Source: Pseudomonadota bacterium
GTDB taxonomy: Bacteria > Desulfobacterota > Desulfovibrionia > Desulfovibrionales > Desulfovibrionaceae
Length of the DNA: 63,982 nt
Direction: 5' to 3'
Assembly: GCA_018816865.1 (NCBI GenBank)
Contig: JAHIUW010000013.1
Location: 1-63,982 of the forward strand
Shown: piece by piece, positions 51,406 to 58,562 of the stretch
How positions within the stretch are numbered: position 1 is the first letter of the stretch
Layout of the letters: each line of letters begins with the position of its first letter
The notes under the pieces: model-generated
Databases searched by the model: none
What the model saw: the letters and a program-made list of their open reading frames with translations, nothing else
What the model was told of the DNA's origin: nothing
Made by a program: the position numbers and the translations under genes

Positions 51406-52041
51406 TCACGAAATAATTGGCAAAGCGTTGCGGGTGGCCAGCAGATGCAGCCACTGTTCCTTGGCCCTGCCAGGACGGGTGTCGGCGGTGGTCCAGAGTC
51501 GTTCCGCTTCGAGCAGTCCGCAGTGCAGGATGGCCTTGCGGACTGCGGCTTCGTCCCGACGGCAGACGTAGAGCTGGTCGTCCTTCAGGTGCTCGCCCTG
51601 ACCGTGTTTGAACGAGGCGAAGAATACGCCCGCGGGTTTAAGCGCCGCCGCCAAGCGCCTCAGGACCCCAGGCAGGTCTTCGGGGGTGACGTGCAGCAGC
51701 GAGGCGTTGGCGAAGACACCGTCGTGCACAGGGTGGAAGTCGGCATTCAGGAAATCGAGGTGCCTGACCCGCAGACCTGTATGTTCCCGTGCCAGGCGGA
51801 CCATTTCTCGCGAGACATCGAAGGCCTCGACCTGAAAACCCATGTCCCTGAAGCGGCGGCTGTCGCGGCCCGAGCCGCAGCCTGCATCCAGGATGGAACC
51901 GCCCGCCGGAAGGCGCGGCAGGAACTCCTCGTAGGCATGGGGCAGCTCGATGCCCACGGTCTCTTCGAAAAAGGCGCGGGCGTGGTCGTCGTACCAGCCG
52001 CTGGTGTCCGGTGCCGGGGTGTTGGGGGGCGGGGATTGCAT
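51406..52041 (-). CDS. Class I SAM-dependent methyltransferase
   Basis: A 211-residue Rossmann-fold methyltransferase. Motif I, ILDAGCGSGRDSRRF (about 49-63), binds S-adenosylmethionine, followed by VEAFDVSREMVRLA (motif II), a FANASLLHV motif near 110, and LAAALKPAGVFFASFKHG. This resembles the Methyltransf_25/11 group, including the tellurite-resistance-like variants, but the substrate cannot be read from the sequence. It is monocistronic and divergent from the TonB-like hydrolase gene. Confidence 0.88.
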   Translation of the reverse strand: MQSPPPNTPAPDTSGWYDDHARAFFEETVGIELPHAYEEFLPRLPAGGSILDAGCGSGRDSRRFRDMGFQVEAFDVSREMVRLAREHTGLRVRHLDFLNADFHPVHDGVFANASLLHVTPEDLPGVLRRLAAALKPAGVFFASFKHGQGEHLKDDQLYVCRRDEAAVRKAILHCGLLEAERLWTTADTRPGRAKEQWLHLLATRNALPIIS

Positions 52042-52222
52042 GCCATAAGTCTACACTTGGCGAGTTGCCCCTGCAACCGCTGCCCGGGGTCGAAATCGCA
52101 GAGGGGGGCAAACGCAGCTGCAGGGTGGCAGATGCCGTTGCCCCGGGGGATGCGAGAGGCGTTCTCTGGGAACATGGCGCCCAGGTGCAATTGTTGCTAT
52201 TGTCGTTGCACGGAGGATTCGC

Positions 52223-53764
52223 GTGCGCATTCTGTGCTTTCTGATCTCGCTTTGTCTGCATCTCCTGGTGCTTGCCGCCGGACTCCAACTGGCGTTGGAT
52301 TTTCCTGTGCGGCTGATTGCCCAGGACCCGGTCTATCATGTGGGGCTGGTACGCTTGGACGAGATCCAGCCTCCAGCGCCACGCGCCACACTCGGGCCCA
52401 AGGAACCCGCACCGCCGAACGCCCCGGATCTGACTATCCCGCCGGTGGTTCCTCCTGCGGCTGTGCCCCCTCCCGTGCCCACACCGAAACCGTTGACACC
52501 GCCTCCCTCAACGGCGCCCCCGCCCCCGTCTTCGGCCGTGCCGGCACCTGAGGTTCAGCTCGCGCAGGCGGTCATGCCGGCACCCAAGGCCATCAGCCCG
52601 CGCATGGACCCCAATGTCGGCTTGCTGGAGCAGATGCGTGACGACGAGCCCGCCCCGCCTCGCCCCGAGAGCCTGACCACCTCTGTGGAGCGCGATGGTA
52701 CGGTCTACGTGGCGGGCACCCATGGTTTCGCCACCTTTGCCGACACCTTCAATCTGGAGCGCTGCGGGGCGGATACCTTTACCCCCGAGGATTTCTACGG
52801 CCACTACCGGGTCGGTTCCAAGCGATTCGTGAGCGTCATCGACGGGGGTGACAGGTTTGAAGGATTTCAGTTCTACGATTCCCAGTCGGGCATGTTCCGC
52901 AGGCTCAAACAGGTCTCCTCGATGATCTTCACCTATGGCCCAAGCTTCAGCCAGACGCGTCCGGTGGCCGGGTCCGTGACCATCCTGCCCAAGAAGGACC
53001 GCTACCAGAACAAGTATATCAGGAAGCCCAATCAGCTGATCTGGCTGCCCGAGGACCCGCCCATGCGCTACGGGACCTTGATCGAATTCAGCGAGACGGA
53101 GATAGATTTCGACAGCGGCGGAACGACGTTGAAGGGCACGTTGATCACCCGGCCCGAGGGGGCTCGTGTGCCTGGGGTGGTGTTGACCTTCTGCACGGGT
53201 TGCATCCAGCGTGCTCAGGCCCGGGGTTTTGCCCAGGCCCTGGCCCTGCATGGGTTGGCCGTGTTTATCTATGACGTGCGTACCTGTGCCGGGTCGCCGC
53301 CCGCGGGCGAGGCCGGGCTATGGCTGCTGGCCGACGATGCCCTGGCTGCCGTGCGAACCTTGAGGGCCCGCCCGGAGGTCGATCCGGATCGGGTGGGGGT
53401 CTGGGGCAAGGACAATGGGGCGCAGGTGGCTCTGGCTGCCGCCTCCATGGGAGTGGAGGCGGATTTTTTGGTTCTGACCTACGCCCCGGGTGGCCCGACG
53501 AACAGGGTCTCGCTGCCGCCCCCGCCGAGGCCGGACGGGGTGTTGGTTCCGGCCCTGTGGATCTTCTCCGGAACCCGGCCCGAGACCCTTTGGCGGGAGC
53601 ATATGCTGGTGGTGGAGAAGACGAGGTCCAGGCGCGGACGTGATTTCTCGGTGAGAATTCTGCCCGACGACACCGAGGATGACAACCCCGACGCCCCGGC
53701 CCTGCAGCCTCTGTCCCTGCGCTATGGTGGGCGCGCTGCGCCCTGGATCAAGGGGTTGCGTTAG
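52223..53764 (+). CDS. TonB-like N-terminus fused to alpha/beta-hydrolase domain
   Basis: The 513-residue product starts at GTG 52223 with GGAGG 6 nt upstream. It opens with a TM (LCFLISLCLHLLVLAAGLQLAL), followed by a long Pro-rich segment (about 45-120) as in TonB/TolA proteins. A middle domain (about 150-290) of unknown type follows. The C-terminus (about 300-510) looks like an alpha/beta-hydrolase: GVVLTFCTGCIQRAQARGFAQALALHGLAVFIYDVR, and the elbow GVWGKDNGAQVAL. In that elbow the expected Ser nucleophile is Asp (about residue 396), so it is either an Asp-nucleophile enzyme or inactive. It overlaps the converging sigma-54 activator gene by 4 bases. Confidence 0.72.
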   Translation: MRILCFLISLCLHLLVLAAGLQLALDFPVRLIAQDPVYHVGLVRLDEIQPPAPRATLGPKEPAPPNAPDLTIPPVVPPAAVPPPVPTPKPLTPPPSTAPPPPSSAVPAPEVQLAQAVMPAPKAISPRMDPNVGLLEQMRDDEPAPPRPESLTTSVERDGTVYVAGTHGFATFADTFNLERCGADTFTPEDFYGHYRVGSKRFVSVIDGGDRFEGFQFYDSQSGMFRRLKQVSSMIFTYGPSFSQTRPVAGSVTILPKKDRYQNKYIRKPNQLIWLPEDPPMRYGTLIEFSETEIDFDSGGTTLKGTLITRPEGARVPGVVLTFCTGCIQRAQARGFAQALALHGLAVFIYDVRTCAGSPPAGEAGLWLLADDALAAVRTLRARPEVDPDRVGVWGKDNGAQVALAAASMGVEADFLVLTYAPGGPTNRVSLPPPPRPDGVLVPALWIFSGTRPETLWREHMLVVEKTRSRRGRDFSVRILPDDTEDDNPDAPALQPLSLRYGGRAAPWIKGLR

Positions 53765-55293
53765 CTCGTCTTGCGGATGCCCAGTTTTTTCAGGCGCGAG
53801 TCAAAGGTGCTGCGCCGCAGACCGGCCTCGCGTGCCGCCTGGCTGATGACCCAGTGGTGTTTTTCCAGCAGGTGATGGGCGTAGTCTCGCTCCACATCTT
53901 CCCACTCCTTGTTGTCGAAGACCGTTCCCGGTGCCGGATGTCTGGCCTCGGGCATTGTGGCCTGTTGCGCGAAGGGGCTCGCCGCCAGACCGGCGGAGAT
54001 GGCGGGCGGCAGATCGCCGGGGCCGATCTCCGGCCCGTCGCAGGACACCAGCACCAACTTGACCATGTTCTCCAGTTCCCGAACGTTGCCCGGCCAGGAG
54101 TGGGCCATGAGGATGGCCAGGGCCTCCGGGGAGACTGGTTTGGGCTCCATGCCCAGCAGCACGGACTCGCGGCGTATGAAGTGCATCAGCAGGTAGGGCA
54201 GATCCTCGGATCTCTCGCACAGTGGGGCAATGTTCACGGGCAGCACGTTGAGCCTGAAGTAGAGATCCTCGCGGAAGGTCTTTTCCTGGATTGCCTGGCG
54301 CAGGTCCTTGTGGGTGGCCGAGATGATGCGCACGTCCACCTTGAGGATCGTGTTTCCGCCCAGAGGTTTGACCTCGTTGTCCTGCAACACGCGCAGCAGG
54401 CTGGCCTGGAGGTCGGTGGACATGTCTCCGATCTCGTCCAGAAAAACAGTGCCGCCATTGGCCGCCTCGAACAACCCCTGCTTGTCCCTGTAGGCCCCGG
54501 TGAAGGCGCCCCTGCGGTACCCGAACAGCTCGCTGGCCAGCAGCGAGGACGGGATGGCGCTGCAATTCTGCACCAGAAAGGGTTTGTCGCTGCGGTTGCT
54601 TATCTGATGGATCTTGCGGGCCAGGACTTCCTTGCCCGCACCGGATTCACCCGTGATCAGCACGGGATAGTCATTGCCAGCGTAGTTATGGCAGCGGCGC
54701 AACGCCTCCTGAAAGGCGGGGCTGGGACAGGCCACCATGCGCTGGCCGGACATGATCTCAATGGTGCGCTTGAGTTCGCAGTTTTCGTTGACCTGCGAGG
54801 AGAACTCCACGGAGTTGGACAAGGCGATGGAGCCGATGTCCACCAGGTTCTGGAGGAAATCCAGATATTCTTCGGAGAGGTTCATGCTGCAACCGGCCGC
54901 GCTGGTGTCGATGATCTCCACCACGCCGAAGACCGAGGAGTCTTTGAGGAACAGCGGATAGGCCAGGATCAGCGAACTCTTGACGGCCAGGGCCTCCTCC
55001 GCTTGCTTGAAGTGACGCTTGTCGCGCCCGGCCTCGGCGATGGTCATCCGGCCATTGTTCATGACCCAGCCCACGATGCTCTTCTTGTCCTTGGAGATGC
55101 TCATGCCCTTGATGGCATCGCTCTCCTGGCCCACGGCTTCTAGGCAGATGAAGTTGTCGCCGTCGCGGACCCAGAGGGAACCCCGCTCCACATTCTGGAG
55201 TTCCAGCAGCAGTAGCAGGAACTTGAGTAGCAATTGCTGCGGCGAGACCTCGCCGGAAAGGAGCTTGAAGAAATTCATATGCCGGACGGTCAT
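53761..55293 (-). CDS. GAF-containing sigma-54-dependent activator
   Basis: This 510-residue enhancer-binding protein has an N-terminal GAF domain (about 20-170), an AAA+ domain (about 190-420) and a Fis-type HTH (about 465-505; VISQAAREAGLRRSTFDSRLKKLGI). Walker A is GESGAGKE, the sigma-54 loop GAFTGAYRDKQG is intact, and Walker B is GTVFLDEIGDM. The HTH reads NtrC-like. GGAGG 4 nt before ATG 55293 supports the start. It lies divergent from a small gene with a sigma-54-type promoter at 55550, which is the obvious nearby target. The signal for the GAF domain is unknown. Confidence 0.94.
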   Translation of the reverse strand: MTVRHMNFFKLLSGEVSPQQLLLKFLLLLLELQNVERGSLWVRDGDNFICLEAVGQESDAIKGMSISKDKKSIVGWVMNNGRMTIAEAGRDKRHFKQAEEALAVKSSLILAYPLFLKDSSVFGVVEIIDTSAAGCSMNLSEEYLDFLQNLVDIGSIALSNSVEFSSQVNENCELKRTIEIMSGQRMVACPSPAFQEALRRCHNYAGNDYPVLITGESGAGKEVLARKIHQISNRSDKPFLVQNCSAIPSSLLASELFGYRRGAFTGAYRDKQGLFEAANGGTVFLDEIGDMSTDLQASLLRVLQDNEVKPLGGNTILKVDVRIISATHKDLRQAIQEKTFREDLYFRLNVLPVNIAPLCERSEDLPYLLMHFIRRESVLLGMEPKPVSPEALAILMAHSWPGNVRELENMVKLVLVSCDGPEIGPGDLPPAISAGLAASPFAQQATMPEARHPAPGTVFDNKEWEDVERDYAHHLLEKHHWVISQAAREAGLRRSTFDSRLKKLGIRKTS

Positions 55294-55549
55294 GGGGCCT
55301 CCGATGCTGCGAGGTTGCTGCTGGAATGCAAAACAGCGGTAACGACATATCGTTATTATTTTGAAATATCAACGCTAAAAATGGTGATAAAAGGAATAGA
55401 CTTGACTGATAGCGTGCTCGGGCGAAGCGAGTTCATGCCCACTGGGTGGCCTGAAAAATTGAGCGCCAGGATTATACGCTAGAGGGACAGGCGGTTGTGG
55501 ATAAAGGGGTGCTGTGCGGCCTGCTTGGAGCGTTCTTGGAGGGAAGGGT
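55294..55549. other. Intergenic region between activator and small gene
   Basis: AT-rich stretches lie near 55350-55395. It should contain the promoter of the activator gene and enhancer sites for it, but I see no clear inverted repeat to name as the binding site. Confidence 0.4.
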
Positions 55550-55565
55550 TGGCATGTCTGTTGCT
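55550..55565 (+). promoter_or_regulatory. Sigma-54-type promoter
   Basis: TGGCATGTCTGTTGCT has GG at 55551-55552 and GC at 55563-55564 with exactly 10 bases between, close to the TGGCAC-N5-TTGCA consensus. It is about 75 bases upstream of the 55641 start. A hairpin, GCTTGC-GGAA-GCAAGC (55570-55585), lies at the predicted transcript start. Confidence 0.7.
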
Positions 55566-55640
55566 GTATGCTTGCGGAAGCAAGCAATGAGGTCGGACGA
55601 ATTGGAAAAGGATCTGTAGCCGCAGAGAGGAAGGGACCAC

Positions 55641-56003
55641 ATGAACCTCGTCGAGAGATATCGGCTGACCAAACAGTTGCATGACCAGGTGGAGCACTCG
55701 GGTCGGTCTGTTGAAACCGTCCTGCAATCCTGGAGCAAAAAGAATTACGCCCTGTTGTGCGAATATGTCACGCAGTGCACAGGGGTTGTGCCCAAGTATG
55801 TTTTGAGGCTGGCGGAACTGACCGGGCTGTCATCCAAGGCCGTGATCATGGAGATCGTCGGGGCGCAGATTTCCATGTCGGGGTTGTCGGGTGCGGACAA
55901 TCCCATGCATCTGGATCACTCCTCAGGCTATCTGCCCGAGGATTCCCTGGAAAAGGATGCCTTCGTCAAGAGTCTTGTGCAGGACCAGCAGCGATTCATG
56001 TGA
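55641..56003 (+). CDS. Small conserved-looking protein under sigma-54 control
   Basis: A 120-residue, soluble, mostly helical protein that I do not recognise. No signal peptide or TM. Two helices stand out (KNYALLCEYVTQCTGVVPKYVLRLAEL and SSKAVIMEIVGAQI), followed by an acidic C-terminal tail. GGAAGG precedes the ATG. It is preceded by a good -24/-12 promoter and is divergent from a GAF-type enhancer-binding protein, so its expression probably responds to the signal read by that protein. No further gene follows on this strand. Confidence 0.7.
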   Translation: MNLVERYRLTKQLHDQVEHSGRSVETVLQSWSKKNYALLCEYVTQCTGVVPKYVLRLAELTGLSSKAVIMEIVGAQISMSGLSGADNPMHLDHSSGYLPEDSLEKDAFVKSLVQDQQRFM

Positions 56004-56117
56004 GTCCTCGTGCCCTATGGGTGCCGAGGGGGAGGTGGGACGGCAGGCTATGTCTGCCGTCCTTTCTGTTGTACTGATATTTCGTGAAAAAGTCGTGTCG
56101 ATCATCCCCGACGGGAA

Positions 56118-57077
56118 TCAGCCGGAGTCACGCATCAGCGTCCGGTCGAAGAAGGTCAGCGGTAGCCGCGAGACGACTTGAACCAACAGCGCCATGAAGG
56201 CCAGGGTGAACAGTAGCCTGCCCCAGAATACCCCGTTGAAATTCGCACCCAGCATCAGCATCAGCATGGTGTCCTCGATCAGGGCATGGGCCAGGCCCAT
56301 CAGCGTCAGCGAATAGAAGGCGTCTTTTCTGCCCAGCCGTCCTGTCTTGGCCTCGTGGATGATCAGGCCGCTGCCATAGGACAGGCCCAGGGTCAGTCCC
56401 ACCACGGTCACGGCCGAGGCCGAGGGGCCAATGCCGATGCGCGTCAGGATGGGTCGCAGCGCCCAACTGAGCAGATTCGTGACCTTGAGCGCGTCCAGGA
56501 CCTTCATCATCAGCATCAGGCTGAGAATGATCAGGAAGATCGAGGCCAGATTGCGTACCTCGCCCAGGGCCCAGGCCAGATGGCTGGTCGGTTCCGCCCC
56601 CGGGTTCCAGAAAATCGTGTTGGGCTGTTGCAACAGGTCGAACCCTGAAAAGATCAGGTGCATGGTCAGCCCGCAACCCAAGGCCACGCCCACGCGGATC
56701 AGTCCCTGCCAAAGCATGCTTGGGCCGCACATTCCCGCCACCTTGAGTTCCACGGGCAGGCCATGGGCGATGAGCAGCATGCAGGCCAGCACCGTGACCT
56801 GGGCCACGGTCAATCCTGCGTCCGGAGCCAGGGAGACGAAGACGATCATGGCCCCGTAGATGGTGTTCAGCAGGCCCGTCGCCCAGACCAGTCCCATGCT
56901 GGCGGGCAGACCCACCAGTTCCATGACCGGTTCCAGGGGCAGGGCTAGGTAGCCGATCAGCCCGAATTCTTTGAGCAGTTTGACCCCGACGATCACGGGG
57001 ATCATGACCCGCATCAGAGTCAGCGAGACAGAGGCCGAGGCCCGAAGGGTTTCCTTGAAGATGCGCAGCAGGTGCAT
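56118..57077 (-). CDS. Nucleoside-recognition (Gate) domain membrane protein
   Basis: The 319-residue integral membrane protein has about eight helices and two Gate-type halves (SLTLMRVMIPVIVGVKLLKEFGLI near the start, and TRIGIGPSASAVTVVGLTLGLSYGSGLI near 220). HALIEDTMLMLMLG matches the conserved HxxxED motif of the SpmA/SpmB/FeoB-like gate family. The family transports or gates small solutes, often of unknown identity. The gene stands alone, converging on the small gene at 55641. Confidence 0.8.
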   Translation of the reverse strand: MHLLRIFKETLRASASVSLTLMRVMIPVIVGVKLLKEFGLIGYLALPLEPVMELVGLPASMGLVWATGLLNTIYGAMIVFVSLAPDAGLTVAQVTVLACMLLIAHGLPVELKVAGMCGPSMLWQGLIRVGVALGCGLTMHLIFSGFDLLQQPNTIFWNPGAEPTSHLAWALGEVRNLASIFLIILSLMLMMKVLDALKVTNLLSWALRPILTRIGIGPSASAVTVVGLTLGLSYGSGLIIHEAKTGRLGRKDAFYSLTLMGLAHALIEDTMLMLMLGANFNGVFWGRLLFTLAFMALLVQVVSRLPLTFFDRTLMRDSG

Positions 57078-57293
57078 GTGGGGTCCGTGGGGTTGCGGTG
57101 GGGCAGCCCTCGGGCGGCCCGTGAAGGCCCTTGCTTACACCGCCAACGCATGGAAATCTATCATCAGTTGCGGCCCGTTTTCATGACGAATTGTTTGGCT
57201 GTTTGCTTTGCTGGACTCGGAGGCGAATGGCGCACATGGCATCATCCTTGTCAGCTGTCACGACGCGGGATGCTCAGGGCTCCCCCCTGTTTT

Positions 57294-57354
57294 CCGCCGT
57301 GCGGGGCTCAGACGTCTTTGCGCTCTCCTCTGTCTCCCGCCGTGCGGGGTTCAG
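57294..57354. repeat. Two copies of an 18-bp direct repeat
   Basis: CCGCCGTGCGGGGCTCAG (57294-57311) recurs with one change at 57337-57354. Each carries a short CCGC/GCGG stem. They lie in the 57078-57412 gap, for which I see no gene. Confidence 0.7.
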
Positions 57355-57412
57355 GGGGGTAAGCCCAGGTCCGTATGCATTTCTGCTCCACTGGTTCCTG
57401 CTGCGCGGAGCG

Positions 57413-58327
57413 TCAGGTCAGGGTGGCGGCCAGCCCTTCGATCTCGGCTGCCTGGGTCAGACCGTCGAACCACTGGGTTGGCAGGGCGTCTGCATCCAGG
57501 GCCGCGCCCAGGATCAGGCCCACCAGCAGGCCGCGCGCTGCGGAATCGCCGCCAGCCATGGCATTGGTCGTCAGCGCCTCGGCCAGGTTGTCCTCATGCC
57601 TGGCGATGAGTTGCACCACGCCCGGAAAGGCCCCGTTGACATTGCAGCTCTGCCCGAACTGCGCGATAGCCACCACGCTGTCGGTGTCCTTCAGGGCGAG
57701 GCCCTTTTCCATCCAGTCCATCACCGGCGTACTGACGTACTTGGCTGCGGCGGCCTCGCGCATGGCTTGCGTGGGCGTCGCTCCCTGGATCACTCCGTGG
57801 GCTGTGCGGGCGAAGAATTCGGCGGACTCCAGGACCAGGATGTTGTTGTGGGTCAGGCGTGTCTGAAGCCGAGCCGCGTCCACCAGGGTATCCAGGTCGC
57901 CATGATGCGCCAGGACCACGGGGGCGATGCGCGAGGCTCCGGCAAGGTCCGTGGAGCTGGAGCCGCAGCCGTCGGGCCCGTCGCCAAAGTCGATGCGCGA
58001 CAGGGTGTTCCGTGTGGCTCCGTCCACGTATCCGTCGAATCTGGACATCAGGCGCTTCCAGGTGCTGAACCAGGCCTCCACCGTGAAGCCCTTGTTCTCC
58101 GAGACGCTGCGCAGCAGGGCGAAGGTCTGGTCGCCGTAGTGGGTGAAGTCCCCGGCACCACGGTGTTTGTGATAGGAATCCGGGCCGGGGGCCAGGAGAG
58201 AATCCACGCGGCCGAAGCGTTGGGCAATGAGGGCCGCATCGTAGATCCAGTGTGCACCCAGGGACAGGGAATCAGCTGCAAGGGAGGCTTTGAGTCCGGC
58301 CAAGGCCTTGTGGGTTTTGGTGGTCAT
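57413..58327 (-). CDS. ADP-ribosylglycohydrolase-family protein
   Basis: This 304-residue soluble protein has the ARH-like layout: GLKASLAADSLSLGAHWIYD near the start, GDFTHYGDQTFALL, and the second acidic motif NAMAGGDSAARGLLVGLILGAALD near 250. Family enzymes remove ADP-ribose from proteins with two Mg ions held by Asp/Glu in these motifs. Here the classical GDxxG is changed to AADSLSLG, so activity towards ADP-ribosylated targets such as DraG-type nitrogenase reductase is uncertain. No partner transferase is nearby. Confidence 0.85.
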   Translation of the reverse strand: MTTKTHKALAGLKASLAADSLSLGAHWIYDAALIAQRFGRVDSLLAPGPDSYHKHRGAGDFTHYGDQTFALLRSVSENKGFTVEAWFSTWKRLMSRFDGYVDGATRNTLSRIDFGDGPDGCGSSSTDLAGASRIAPVVLAHHGDLDTLVDAARLQTRLTHNNILVLESAEFFARTAHGVIQGATPTQAMREAAAAKYVSTPVMDWMEKGLALKDTDSVVAIAQFGQSCNVNGAFPGVVQLIARHEDNLAEALTTNAMAGGDSAARGLLVGLILGAALDADALPTQWFDGLTQAAEIEGLAATLT

Positions 58328-58562
58328 GCTCGGTCCTCCTTCGGGGCTTGGTCAATGCAGTCAGGCTCGTCCCAAATTACTTCATCGGGTCAGTCTCGGC
58401 AAGAAACAGCTGGGTTTGGATTGCTTCTTAAAGACTCCCTGTGGGGCCTGGGCTGCAACGCGAATGCGGTATTCCTTGTCAGAATCCGTTTATTTATCAT
58501 ATTCTGAACGCACATTTCCCAACGAGGAGCAGGCAGCAAGGGAACCAAGGGCGGGCAGCGAC

